From Haberlea rhodopensis (lineage: Eukaryota; Streptophyta; Magnoliopsida; Lamiales; Gesneriaceae), in assembly GCA_907163345.1 (NCBI GenBank), contig CAJQUN010000413.1, forward strand, positions 124,001 through 188,000: a stretch of 64,000 bases of DNA. Reading direction: 5' to 3'. Positions 46,032 through 58,145 of this stretch are shown here, piece by piece. Position numbers and translations under genes: made by a program. The notes under the pieces were generated by a model, which had not been told where the DNA came from, made no database searches, and saw only the letters and a list, made by a program, of their open reading frames with translations. Each line of letters begins with the position of its first letter. Position 1 is the stretch's first letter.

Positions 46032-47715
46032 GATAGGGTTGAATATTACGCGTTTTTATGCTTTGATATGTATATGTTTTCGTGTTGATTCTTGAGTTAT
46101 TTTACGTTTTATGGTATATATTTCTATATTTCAGGAATCAATGTTGAAATTCATAAAAGAGGAAGAAATCAAGCTAAAATGATGAAAAAATGAATAAAGT
46201 TGAAGAAAAGAGGAAGAAACCAGAATCCAAGACACATGTTGCTCCTTTCTCCTCAAATTACTATATGTTTGAGCCATGTTTTGGAAATGTGGTCCATATA
46301 AAAGTTGTAGAACTTTCTCTTATCTTCGCGTTGACAGCTGATTCATCAAATTCGGAGTTTGTATGAGAAAGTTACGGCCAAAATACGAAACTCGCCAGAA
46401 GCTGAAAAAGGCGAAGAAACTTACTGTGATTTCCGATCGATCGAGCAGAATTTCCGATCGATCGAGACGGGCAGAAAAAGCCACGAAAATCTTACTGGAA
46501 GGCTCGATCGATCGGCTCTTCTTTCGGATCGATCGGGACGAGCAATTTTCATTAAAATACCTTCCTTGTAGAGTTTGGATGCAAGAGGAAAGTCCATAAT
46601 TCTTTCCCCTATATATTATACACCATAATTTCAACCCAAATCATACTTTAAACCCTAGGAATAGCCTCCACACCTCCATACACCCATTCACCATCCAAAT
46701 CTCAGCCCCCCTTTCCTTCAATTCCATCATACCTCCATCACTCTCCACTAACACCATCTCACGCCTCCTTCCATATAATTCACGTCCATCACCCCTTTCC
46801 TTCACTTCATATCCAACCTCCATCCTTCTACCATTCAACCTTCATCCACCATCACCACTTCATCCTAGGAATTGGAACAAGCCAACAAGATAATCGAAGA
46901 GCACGATCGAGAAAGAAGCGAGGAAGGATCAAGAATCAACGAACGGAGTCGACTTGGGAGTTTGCTTTTACTTTTCGATTATTTGTTTTGATTTATTATT
47001 GGATTTTAAGTGTTTTGGATGATTGAGAAATATCTTAAACATTGTTTTCCTTTAATATTATTGATTCATTGATTTCATACATCTTCTATGAGCATGTGTT
47101 ATTGTTTTTAATGCTTTTGAAGGATTGATCACCTTTGAATGATATTTTATTATAATTGAGATCGAGAGATGAAATTATAATACGATATAGTAATTCATGC
47201 CGTGTGTTAAAGATTGAGATCGAGAGATAAAATCACACACGAGTGATAGCTTTGGGTTGTTTAATCTAAAAGTTAGTGGTTTTCATAAAGCGCATTCAAC
47301 ATTAAATTGTTAATTACGTGAACGAGAGTTACTAGTTGCAATTTGATGTTAGACTTAATATAGCTCGAGAGAGTATATTGAATAAATTCGGAAAACCCGT
47401 CACCTTAGAGATGTATGAAGAAAAGAATTGTAAGAGTTGGGTTAGGTGAATAATTGTCTTGATACTTTCTTGTGGATTTTTCTCGTGATCGTTGACTATT
47501 TTGGTTGGATTATAGTAGCTTAATTTAGTTTAGTTTAATTATTAATTGATTATCGTAGGTTAAATATAGTTAAAAGAAATCTTATGTGGTACTTGCTTGT
47601 TAGTCCTTGTGGGTTCGACAATCCGTATCTTCCTATCTATACTAAAACTTGACACCGTGCACTTGCGGTCTAAAATCGCTAGATTGGAAATAATTGTTTA
47701 AAATAAAAGCGATCA
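46032..47715 (+). repeat. Element D 3' LTR
   Basis: 1,684 bp, nearly identical to the 5' LTR. The GATCGATC words repeat at 46432-46541. Confidence 0.95.
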
Positions 47716-47720
47716 GCTTG

Positions 47721-48656
47721 TACCCTAGCCGAGGTCGCTCCTATCTCTGCTGGTAAAACTGCTTCCGAACCATAAACCATACTGAAGGGCGTCTCCCCCG
47801 TAGGAATTCGGGCATAGTTCGGTAAGCCCACAACACACTAGGAAGTTCGTCAGCCTAGTCTTTCCATACTCCATATAGCCTCGCCTTTAATGCTTGCGCT
47901 ATAGATCGGTTGGTGACTTCGACCTGCCCATTGCTTTGAGGGTAGGCCACTGAGGTAAAGGCTTGCTCGATATTCATCTCCTGGCACCAGACTGCCAGCT
48001 TTCGCCCTTGAAACTGCCTCCCGTTGCCGGAGATCAACTTACTCGGAACCCCAAACCGACATACAACATTCTTCCATAAGAAACCCAGCACGTCTTCCTC
48101 AGTAATCCTGGCTAGGGCCTCAACCTCAGCCCACTTTGAAAAGTAATCAATAGCCACTATAAGGAATTTCTTCTGTCTTGGAGCAATAGGAAAAGATCCC
48201 ACAATGTCCATTCCCCATTGGTCGAACGGGCAGGCTGCTACCATAGATCTCATGAACTGAGCTGGTCGTGGTTGGAATTTTCCGTGTCTCTGGCAGCCCT
48301 CACAAATATCCACAACTCTTACTGCATCTCTTCTCAAAGTGGGCCAAAAAAATAGCCGGCCAGGAGAGTTTTTCGCGACAGGGCCAGGCTGCCTAGGTGA
48401 TCCCCACAGCAGCCCTCATGTATCTCATGAAGGACGTAACTGGCCTCTTCCTCGGCCAGGCACCTGAGCAGAGGCCCTGCGAAAGATCTTTTGTACAAGG
48501 TATCCTCGATCAAAACAAATTGGAAAACTTGCCTCTTTACCCTCCTTGCCTCATTATTATCTGAAGGGAGTTCAGAGCTCCCTAGATATCTTAGGATATG
48601 AGTCATCTAGCTTTTGACTTTGGGAGTTTCGGAGGGCTCCAATGACGGCGTCAATG
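47721..48656 (-). pseudogene. int: Element C integrase zinc finger and catalytic core
   Basis: Minus frames 48606-48334 and 48337-47855, offset by a frameshift. The zinc finger has HEIHEGCCGDHLG followed by CEGCQRHG. The core has WGMDIVGSFP (first Asp), then LISGNGRQF, where the second catalytic Asp is Gly (codon GGC on the minus strand, 48026-48028), and QSNGQVEVTNR (Glu). The loss alone would abolish integration. The C-terminal domain is on the other side of element D. Confidence 0.9.
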
Positions 48657-48661
48657 GTGCT

Positions 48662-50548
48662 TGTCACGCCCCGAGACCGGGGTCGATAACACCGGCGTTG
48701 ATTCTAAATACACTTCAAAATCAACAAGCCTCGTAATACAGAATTCTACGAAAACCAGTCTATTATTCCAAAAATAAATAAACAATTCTTACAAATATCA
48801 GCGGAAGCTTCATAAATTACTGGCAACGGCATCTTGAACAATAGCATCTAATTCACCATCTCCAAAATTGATTTTGATCTTCCTCTCGATTTTGATTCAC
48901 TTATATCTGGGGAGTGGATGTAAGGGGTGAGCGTTTTGGAAAACACTCAGCAAGTGGGGGACAATCGATATCATACATATATATAATTTTCATAAACTTG
49001 GATCATAAAACTTGCATAAACCGATATGAATGTATCTTAACATACTTGATTTGCCCTTACGAGCCATGACATATCATATCGTTTCATAATTTTCATATAC
49101 TTAAGCACAGTAAAGCATTCTACTCTCTTCTTGGTACTGATATCAGTCTCTAGACTTAACCCTCCTAGAGATGAGGTCATAACATCGGCTAACCCACGAA
49201 TAAAGGGTCTGGATAATCCAGAAACAACGGATTACCACCGTATAAGGTTCTTTTAGCGGTTACATCCCACCGCATCAGGGTCATGGGGATCCAAATCCAA
49301 TGAGATTTCGAGTTTAACGTGCTTACAAAATAATACTTCCATAATTTCAACATAATACATATCGATTGGGAATTTAAAACATACTATATGATTTTTAGAA
49401 AACGAAACGAATATATATAACAAAAGCCCACTTACCGAGATCAGAAACGATTCTTGCGTAAGAATTTGGGTGGCAAAAACGAGATGAATTTCCTCACCTT
49501 TCCTTGCTGAAAATTTCACACCTTCTAGTGTGTGCTAGTGTGTGTTTCGAAAATTGTGTAGGTTGTGAGAGATTTTGAGTTGCATACTATGTAGAAGAGT
49601 CTTATATTTATAGAGCTTGAAATTCGAGAATCCTGGTTCCTACAACTTCTGAAATTCAATCATATCTTCCAAAACTTATCTTTAAATTGTGCTTTATCTT
49701 CGAATTTTGGTTATATTTATATATCTAAAAGATTATCATAATATATTTCAATATTATATCTTGTCAATACAGTATGATATATAATTCATTGTTATCTATT
49801 ATTTTTCAATATTATCTATACTTAGTACTTGGTTTGACAAAATAACATCAAGTGGTTGGATTAACTTAAGGATTTTAATTTGTCCAAAACTCTAGTTGTT
49901 TAAATAATTAGTCATTGGTTTAGCTACAACTCTACAAGATTAAATCAAATTGGATTTATCTCTTCAAGTGTTTTATTGGCTAATAATTTGATCATTCAAT
50001 TATTATTATCTTTATTAGTATTCTTAATTATCTATATACTTTTAATTGTTTTAAAAGCCTAAAAGATTGAATATATAAACCCAATATTATCTTATCTCAT
50101 ATACAAACTCTAGTTATAAAAAAATACTAAGTTCTAGGTTTAGCTAAAAGTCTACAAGATTAAATCGAATATGATTTATCTCTTTTAAGTGTTTTATTGG
50201 CTAATAGATATAAGGACATGATTCCTAATTATCCACAAATTATTTATTAGTATTTATTAACTCATGCTTTTCTATTAAGTATTTGGAATTTGAAAATGTC
50301 ATCTATCTAATATTTTGTAAGCTAGATTATTATCTATTAAGTATTTTGCTATCTACAAGATTGAGATAATGCGACTCATTGTTATCTTTAACATAATTCA
50401 ATATTATCCTTTAATTTATAATATTATCTTGATATCAATTAGTTATTTTTGACTAAATTCCGGGTAGCTAAGCAGACCAAAACACCATGAAGTTGAGTTG
50501 ACCAAAACTCTAGTTATTTGACTTGGTTGGAAAAATCGGGTTCTCACA
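48662..50548 (-). mobile_element. Solo LTR E inserted in element C
   Basis: 1,887 bp bounded by TGTCACGCCCCGAG and GGGTTCTCACA, with perfect target duplication GTGCT (48657-48661 and 50549-50553). There is no internal region, so it is a solo LTR left by recombination. Orientation is taken as minus because TGTGAGAACCCG is a common LTR start and GGGGCGTGACA a common end; a GCTCACCC block (48926-48932 on minus) agrees. Confidence 0.88.
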
Positions 50549-50553
50549 GTGCT

Positions 50554-51545
50554 AGCTCGGTCTGGAATACGAACTCCCTTTGACACATAGGCCCCAACGA
50601 TGTGGCCCATTTTGCGAGCTGGTCTGCTTCGTGGTTTTCGGCCCAAGGTACTTGCACTATGCTCCACTCGGAAAAGTTTTCAGACATCTCTTGGATTGCT
50701 TTCAAATAGTCCATCAACCTTTCGCTCTTGACTTCAAAATTCCCATTCACCTGCTGGGTTGCTAGTTGGGAGTCAGAGTGGAGAACTACTCTGCTAGCAC
50801 CAACCTCCCGAGCTAACTTAAGCCCAGTTAGGACCGCTTCGTACTCTGCCTCTTTGTTGGAAGCTCGGAAATTCAACTTTACCACAATCTGTATCTTCTC
50901 ACCAGTCGGAGAGATCAACAATATTCCAACCCCACACCCCTCGCTGTTTGAGGCTCCATCAACATACACTTTCCATGCTTCCTGTTCTGGTGCGGTCATT
51001 TCCACCAAAAAATCGGATAACGTCTGACCTTTAATAGATGTTCTAGGCTGATATGATATGTCGTACTCGCCAAGTTCAATCGTCCATTTGACCAGCCTTC
51101 CTGATACATCGAGTTGTGTCATGATCCTTCCTATTGGGCTATATGTCAATACCGAAATAGGGTGGGACAGGAAGTACGGTCTCAGCCTTCTCGCGGTCAT
51201 GACCAGAGCTAAAGCCAGTTTTTCAATCTCCGGGTACCTGAGTTCTGCCCCTCGAAGGGCGTGGCTGACATAATAAACCGGTTTCTGATCTGTCCCCTCC
51301 TGTTTGATTAAGACAGAGCTGACTGCTTGCTCTGTGGCCGAGAGGTAAACCCACAACTTTTCTCCTGGATTAGGTTTGACCAATACAACTAGTTCGACCA
51401 AATGCTTCTTCAAGTCGGCGAATGCCTTCTCGCATCCTTCATCCAACTCAACGTTTTTAGCTTTCCTTAGCACTTGAAAGAAAGGATAACTCCTATGTGC
51501 CGATCTGGAAATGAACCGCGCTAAAGAAGCAATCCGACCGGTCAA
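50554..51545 (-). pseudogene. pol: Element C tandem RNase H domains (gypsy type and archaeal type)
   Basis: One 333-codon minus frame (51545-50544). The first half is the connection/gypsy RNase H with its expected acidic residues replaced (VYLSATEQAVSSVL). The second is an archaeal-type RNase H with all four catalytic residues: VYVDGASNSEG (Asp), NKEAEYEAVL (Glu), LHSDSQL (Asp) and NHEADQLA (Asp). A decayed first and intact second RNase H is the known Tat pattern. The last four codons run into solo LTR E. Confidence 0.9.
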
Positions 51546-52686
51546 TTTTTGGACCTCCCTTATGTTTCTAAGGAAGCCATATCCTGTACCGCTCTGACTT
51601 ACTCGGGGTTGACCTCAATTCCTCTGTCTGTTACCATAAAACCCAAAAAATTCCCATTCTTCACCCCGAGTACACATTTGGCAGGGTTCAATTTCAGCCC
51701 GAATCTTTACAGGGTAGCGAATGTTTCCTCCAAATCAGGTATGAGATCTGACCTGCTCCTTGATTTGACCAGTATATCATCAACGTAGACCTCGACGTTC
51801 CGCCCTGCTTGCCACACAAATACCTTATCCATCAGTCTTTGATATGCGGCCCCGACGTTTTTGAGGCTGAATGTCATGACCACATGGCAGTAGGTTCCTT
51901 CTGAGGTGATGAAGCTGACTTTCTCCTGATCCTCCTGCGCTAAGGGGATCTGGTGGTACCCTTGATAAGCATCCATAAAGCACAACAGCTCGTACCCCGA
52001 CGTGGAATCCACGAGTTGGTCTATGCGAGGCAGCGGGTAACAATCTTTGGGGCAGGCCTTGTTCAAATCTCTGAAGTCAATGCACATCCTCCACTTTCCG
52101 GCGGATTTTGGTACTAAGACTACATTGGACAACCACGTGGGAAACTGTACTTCCCGAATTTTCCAAGCATTTAACAATGTCTCGACTTCCTTGCTTATAA
52201 CCCTACCTTTCTCTGGTTCAAAATGTCTCTTTTTCTGTCTAGTTACTTTGATCCCTGGGTCGACACTCAGTCTGTGCTGCGCAACTTCAGGATGAATCCC
52301 TGTTAACTCCGCTGAAGACCATGCGAACACGTCAACATGCCTGGATAGACAACTCAGCAGCTGATGTCTCAGATCTGTGCTTAGATCCGAGGCTACCCTT
52401 GCTGTTTTTTTCCCAGTGACCAGGAACCAGGACAACCTCCTCTTCTTCTTCCGACACTGTATGTACCTCTTGCGTCTTTTGGGTTCTTTGTATGAGGTTA
52501 ACCCTTCGATCTCCCTGGTCACTGCTGCCTTCCTCATGTCTTGACCTCTTTACTTCCACCCTCACTGTCTCAGTGTAACATCTCTTTGACGACGGCTGGT
52601 CTCCCTTCACTTCTCCGACCCCCTTTCCGACCGGGAATTTGATTTTTTGATGGAACGTAAACGCTACAGCCCTGAACTCGTTCATG
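51546..52686 (-). pseudogene. pol: Element C reverse transcriptase
   Basis: Main frame 52537-51707 on minus. Blocks: HVDVFAWSSAELTGI, RMCIDFRDLNKACPKD, YPLPRIDQLVD, FMDAYQGYHQI, and the catalytic YVDDILVKSRS, intact. It ends at a TGA near 51709, after which GFMVTDRGIEVNPE can be read in another frame up to the RNase H. The 5' part (52685-52540) continues from the protease across solo LTR F. Confidence 0.88.
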
Positions 52687-52691
52687 GCTGG

Positions 52692-55160
52692 TGTGATGAC
52701 CAGGGATTATAGGTGTTAATCCCGGAGTGTTAATAACCCCTAAAGTTGTTTTACGTGGCGATTTGGAGTTAATCACGGTGTTGGGCCTTTCGGGCTCGTC
52801 TATTTGAGTTGTTGGGATCGTTGGATCCCGAGGTTGAGATTGTATTCACATTACGGTGTAAAACCTAAGAGTTGGGTTTTTGATGTGTCTCGAAATCTCG
52901 GGTGCTTGTGTGAGCACCGGTAGGGGGTTTTGGAGTTAGAGAGAGAATTTTTGAAAACAGACGATTTTTAATGAATCATGATGTATTTGTGGGGCTATTA
53001 GTTTTTCGGGGTATTTTTGCTATAAATACCAATTGAACCCAAAAGTTTACATTAAATTTCATTTCAGCCCCTTACTTTTCTCTCTCCCCGCTCGCGCCCC
53101 ATTCGCGTCTGCACAGCCGCCGCGCGCAAAAGCGGTGCGCCCGCCGCCGTCCGGCCGCCGTTCGGCGCGTGCGACCCGCCGCCGGCTTCGTCTCGTCGAG
53201 GCGCAGCTATTCCCTCCGGCAATTGAAAGTTTCGTCGCGTTTTGAAGTCGGATTTTGCGAGAATGCGTCGATCCCCAATTTCTAGGGTTCTTCGATTTCG
53301 GTCGATTTTCCTTCCGATTTTCGATTGGGTAACCTCCTTTACCTCTTTTTCATGCTTCTCGTGTTTTTCCCTGCTGAAATTGGTGGTTTTGGTTCGAAAT
53401 TATTTTCGAATTTTTGTAGGGTTTGGTTCGAATTTGGGGGTTTTGGCAGGGGTATGACGATTCTTGTTATGGGTCGTTTATTACATGTTTTAGATGTATT
53501 ATTGATGCTTCTTGTGTTCGAATTATGGTGTTTAATTGGGTTCGATTTGTGAGATTAGGGTTCGAAAATTGTAGGGTGTTCTTGAACAATTTTCGTTATT
53601 GTCTCATTCGTTTCCCTCCCTGCCCCGGGTATTTTAAAAGGTTAATTGTCGTGCGTTGACAATATTTTGAGGGTTATGGGTGTGCTTGAGCATGGGTTGC
53701 ATGTTCGTAAATAATTGTGAATTATTTATCGTGTTAGCACATCATTCCTCGGGGCATGGAACTCGAGCAAGGTTTGGCTCAGACTTCGGAGATTTAAGGT
53801 ACGTACGACGTACGAGCATTACTATATATATTAGAGCATTGTGAAATGCATAATGTGTTTTGATTGCATCAAATATTGTGCGTGTGGTTATATATATATG
53901 TTGATATAGCCAAGGAACGATCAAATCTTGATATCGCCGCTTGTAGCGTGCGTGACACTAGAGTAGGATAACTCTTACAAGATATAAGAGGGTAATGTGT
54001 TTATATGACTATTGTAGGGCATTTGAGGTGCCTGAGAATGATCATGGGATCATGTATTCATTATAAGACATTTGAGATGTCTAGGTATAATGGAGAATTG
54101 GTAAAATAAATGCTAGGCATTTGAGCTATCTATGATTTATAGCGAGATTATGAAATCAGTATTAGATATTGAGATATCTATATTTGCATGAATGATGAAC
54201 TTGGAATCATAATTATTGATATTCGAGAACTAGGCATGCAATGAGTTAAATCAATGTGTTGATTTACTGATTTATGAGATTTGATGAGTTTGATGATTGT
54301 GAGAACAGGGACAGTACACGGAATCCCGGATGAGGATGTTGCCATCCAGGGAGTATCATTTAAATTCATTAGTATTTACTTTTGTTGTAAATTATGAATT
54401 TCATTATTGTGATTATGGGATTTTGTGTATTGGTATGCTCACCCCGTTGGGGGCTGTCTCTGTTGGGGCAGGTGAACAGGTACATCGATGGCTTTGGAGT
54501 TGAGCTCGAGCTGTTGATTGGATGTACTCCCAGGATCGAGGTACCAGGGCTTGATGGAGCACGGTATCGTATAGAGTACTTATATACACCTGAGGATTAT
54601 ATACACATTCATGATGCTCGCATGTGAGCACGATTATACTTGTATATGGATTGTATATAAAGGCATGAGCCTTTCTCTCTTTCATTTTATGTGGCATGCA
54701 ATTAGAGGTAGAATTGCAAAATGATATGAGAGTCATTGGTGTATTATGTGGGTGTTGAAACCCACTTTTGTCGTCATGTGTGTGGTGTCTTCACTGGCTG
54801 GGAATTTACTTGGTATTACTGCTTTCTGATGAGTATTATGTTTTCCCTGGCCGGGAATTATGTTATGTGTTGTGCTTTTATTTTGGGATAGCTCTATTTA
54901 TGGGGAGACTCTGCCCAAATTTTTATAAAAGTCCACAATGTGAAAAGTGGCAAAAGGGGATGGTATTGGGCGAACTTTATGAGTCTATTTCGTTGTTAGG
55001 CTGATGACCTTATAACATTGAGTGTTAAAGGAATTTTTTTGTAATTGCCATGCAATGATAAAGTATCATCTGAGCTTCCCGATTGACTTTTTATTGAAAG
55101 CATGTGCCACACATAGTGGTTAATACACTAATCAAGGGTTAAGGGCTTGTGGTCCTTACA
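52692..55160 (+). mobile_element. Solo LTR F inserted in element C
   Basis: 2,469 bp from TGTGATGACC to GGTCCTTACA, with perfect target duplication GCTGG (52687-52691 and 55161-55165). Its 3' half resembles the LTR of element B (GTTTTCCCTGG, GGGGAGACTCTGCCCAAAT, TTTTTATAAAA). It has the donor-like GGTACGTACGACGTACG (53799-53815) and the TGCTCACCCC/GGGGGCTG block ending in CAGG (54436-54480). A GC-rich patch (53085-53210) gives chance frames. No internal retroelement genes, so a solo LTR. Confidence 0.88.
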
Positions 55161-55165
55161 GCTGG

Positions 55166-55855
55166 CCTCCCTAAAATGACGTTGTAGGAGGACGGGGCTT
55201 CCACTATGGTGAAGGAGGTTAATCGAGTCTTTCTGCCATCCCCCACACCCATGGATAGCGGTAGGGTGATCTACCCGAGGGGATACACTGTATGGCCTGC
55301 AAAACCAAAAAGGGGAGTAGAGATTTGCTCAAGATGGTACTCCCCTAACTCCATTTGCTGGAAAGCCTCAGGGAATAACACATTTACGGAACTTCCGGAG
55401 TCCACAAAAACTCTGCCGACCTCATAATTAGCAACAGTTGCCCTTATGACGAGGGCATCATTATGTGGCGTTTTCACACCTTCCATATCCCCGGGACCGA
55501 AGCTAATTACCACCTCCTCCTCGGCACTGATAACCCTTTCTACCCTCAGCACCTCTCTCCTGCTCAAAGCTTTCCGGGCTGTGTTGGAATCACCGTCAGT
55601 GGCCCCTCCGAAAATCATTTTAATAAAACCCCTGGACGGGGAGTTGCCCCTAGGTGGTTCCTGCTCTTCTGGCCTCCTTAATGGCCCCCGTCCTCGTCCC
55701 CGGCCCTGAAAGGAGGCACGGAAATTAGCACGCCCAACTCTGCCCCTTCCTCGGTATGGACCTCGGCCCCTCCCCCGTGAAAGGCTCTCATAGGGGGTGG
55801 TCGATCGAGATACCATCTGACTATACTGAGGACCATTCCGCAGGGTCGGCTCCAA
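55166..55855 (-). pseudogene. pro: Element C gag end and aspartic protease
   Basis: Minus frame 55855-55271: an Arg/Gly-rich nucleic-acid-binding stretch (RGRGRGPYRGRGRVGR) and then the protease with GRVFVDSGSSVNVLF (catalytic Asp in DSG) and FGFAGHTVYPLG. The end (VILGRPA) falls at the insertion point of solo LTR F. Confidence 0.85.
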
Positions 55856-56998
55856 GTTACGACATTCTTGCGTGCTATGCCCAGGTGTCTGATGGAAATC
55901 ACAATATTTCTCCGCTGACCCCTTGCTCGGTCCGTCCTCAGTTCGTGGTGATTTCCGAGGGGTTTGTTCTTCAAAATCCGGACCGTTCCCTCTTTAGCAA
56001 TCTTCAAGGGCGTAAAGTGGGAGAAACGCCCGAGTCTTGCGTCCTCCGTGCGTCTTTTTTCTGCAGGCCTGAACTGCTTGTCACCAACTTTTACACCTTC
56101 CTTTCTTCTCATGCCCTGGGCCTCCTCCACATTGATATACTTCTCCGCTCGTGTTAGGAGATCATCATACGTGATGGGGGGTCTCTTGATCAAGGAACGG
56201 AAAAAACTCCCCCGCCTTCAAGCCCTGGGTGAACGCGCTAATCAAAATCTCTGCTGGGCAAGCAGGCACCTCCAGACTGACAATATTAAAGCGCTGAATG
56301 TACTCTCGAAGGGGTTCGCCCTCTGTCTGTCTCATTTCAAACAGGCTTAGCGAGGTTTTTGTACACCGCTTACTGCTGGTGAACTGGTGAAGAAAAGCCG
56401 AGCTGAACTCCGAGAAAGAGGTTATTGAAGAAGGTTCGAGTTGATTGAACCATTGCTGGGCAGATTTTACCAAGGTCGTGAGGAAAACTTTGCATTTTAG
56501 ACGGTCTGAATAGCAATGCAACATGGCGGTGTTCTCAAATCTTCCCAGGTGTTCCTCCGGATCCGTGCTCCCATCATATTCCCCAGCATTCGGGGGTCGC
56601 AAGTTGTTTGGGAGCTCCTCCCCCACTATCTCTAGGGAGAAAGGGATACCCTTCTTCGGGGCGCAATGTCTCCCGATCCCCTTCTTCATTACTCTGACCT
56701 CCTCTCTTAACTCTTCCACCTCGACTTCGAGGTTGAGGCCCCCCGTGGGCGGTGGGTGAGATGTGGCTACATGCTCAGGTTGTTCATTTTCCCGAATGCT
56801 CTCCCCCCGGCCGCTTTCAGACTGATCCATAGCTCGCTTCATTGCTTTCTCAACTGTTATCGAGATGAGGCGCGTGAGCTGTTCGAAGGTTAGTGCCCCC
56901 ACTGTCATGCCCTTCGCCGGCGGTGGCTCATCTCCATTCATCGACGGTGCCCGGCGTTCATTATTCGTCTCCTGGTTCGTCCTCCGTGTGTTTACCAT
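55678..56998 (-). pseudogene. gag: Element C gag
   Basis: Starts at ATG 56998 (MVNTRRTNQETNN), close to the primer site. It has a coiled-coil-like LEVEVEELREEVRVMKKGI, then the gag domain (YDGSTDPEEHLGRFENTAML, WFNQLEPSSI, REYIQRFN). The first frame ends at 56165 and a second begins at 56193 (ITYDDLLTRAEKYINVEEA), so at least one frameshift. The last part overlaps the protease frame. Confidence 0.88.
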
Positions 56999-57021
56999 TT
57001 TATCAACGCCTTATGCTCTTG

Positions 57022-57039
57022 TTCCCACAGAAGGCGCCA
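57022..57039 (-). other. Element C primer binding site
   Basis: Reading minus, TGGCGCCTTCTGTGGGAA begins two bases after the 5' LTR. The TGGCGCC start suits tRNA priming; the exact tRNA was not determined. Confidence 0.75.
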
Positions 57040-57041
57040 AT

Positions 57042-57846
57042 TGTTACCTCGTATTTTGGTAGGGTGTCTTCCTTGATTAACAATAACTCATTCGACAGAG
57101 GTAAGCTATCCTGAAATAGAAAAAGTTAGAAGGGAGCCGGAGAGGGTCTCCGACGGGGCCCCTCCGACGATCAAGTCAGGATAGAGATTATGGGACTAAG
57201 AGCCTGTTTCAAACAAAGGTAGGAAAAAAGATAAATAATAACTCCCCTCTGCAAACCTGATACCTTAAGCGTATATATAGTGAGAGAGTGAGAGGGACAA
57301 CCTGCTATGGTCGGCGGATGTTTTGGGGGACCACTGCGGATATTCCACTGGGTATTTTTGTCTCAGAGGGTGGGGACCACCGACAAATACTGTACACATC
57401 GTACGATACCCTACCGGCGACATCTTGATATTACTACAAAATATTCTCTGGGTACTGGTCACTTTCTGATTGGCTTATTTATGCGTAGTCCTCTGTCTAG
57501 GATAAAAATCAGTTATAGACAACTCGGACGAGGGACCACTCTAGTGCCCGCGATGGTACTGCCGATGCTGAATAGAACAGGGACCAAGGGATCCGCCCTG
57601 AGTTGATACTCCAGCTCGGGCAAAGTGTGCGACTCATGTGAGCTCAGCCGGGGTCGGATCGGTTGAGTTGGGTGGAAGGCCATAGCTGGGCTAGGTATAA
57701 GTGCGCGCTGAGTTCAGTAGGACAGGCTGGGATCTTGTGCACATAGATATCCATCGAGATGGTCCTGCACAGTAACGGACGAGGCAGGGTCGGGTCATAC
57801 CAATAGAATTAGGGTTGAGGCCGTACCAACCTATCTCAGGATATCA
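57042..57846 (-). repeat. Element C 5' LTR
   Basis: 805 bp, starting TGATATCC and ending GGTAACA on the minus strand, collinear with 38060-38866. Confidence 0.93.
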
Positions 57847-57851
57847 GTAGA

Positions 57852-58145
57852 GATTGAAGAAATCAAGTCAAAATCATTCCAAACGGTAAAATAAATTGCG
57901 ATTAAATAATTATGTATTTATATAATTCAATTTAGAGCACAAATGTAAAGGTGTACTATCTCTCAGGAACAGAAGATCTAAGACAGCAAAACGAAGGAAA
58001 ATGAACACCAAATCTTATCTGGAAAAGTATTTAGCGATCTTTAACTCGTCAAAAAACAATTATAATCACAAAAAAATGTGAGCACGTTAATTATGAAACA
58101 AATACTTAATTAAACGAGTGATTAAAAATGCATGAGTGAATGTAC
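57852..58145 (-). other. KRP intron, part next to exon 1
   Basis: AT-rich, no gene. It begins right after the GTAGA duplication of element C and ends at the donor of KRP exon 1. Confidence 0.55.

Larger units (their letters stand above)
41627..47715 (+). mobile_element. Element D: young gag-only Athila-like LTR retrotransposon
   Basis: 6,089 bp inserted in the integrase gene of C, with perfect target duplication GCTTG (41622-41626 and 47716-47720). The two 1.68-kb LTRs differ at about four substitutions and one indel in my reading. The primer site is full length for tRNA-Asp, as in Athila elements. The internal region has one gag-like ORF and no pol, so it is non-autonomous. Confidence 0.93.
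38060..57846 (-). mobile_element. Element C: Tat-lineage Ty3/gypsy element, carrying three nested insertions
   Basis: Minus-strand element with LTRs of about 0.8 kb and a perfect target duplication GTAGA (38055-38059 and 57847-57851). From right to left: 5' LTR, primer site, gag, protease, RT, gypsy RNase H, archaeal-type RNase H, integrase, an opposite-strand extra ORF, a minisatellite, 3' LTR. A second RNase H and an antisense extra ORF after pol mark the Tat/Retand/Ogre lineage. Without D, E and F and their duplications it would be about 9.3 kb. All genes are broken, and an integrase catalytic Asp is lost. Confidence 0.93.

Noticed and set aside
53033..53245. Pro/Arg-rich frame in a GC-rich patch
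   Set aside because: Lies inside solo LTR F and matches only base composition.
52692..55160. A complete LTR element inside C
   Set aside because: Only one LTR-like unit lies between the two GCTGG duplications and there is no primer site or internal gene, so it is a solo LTR.
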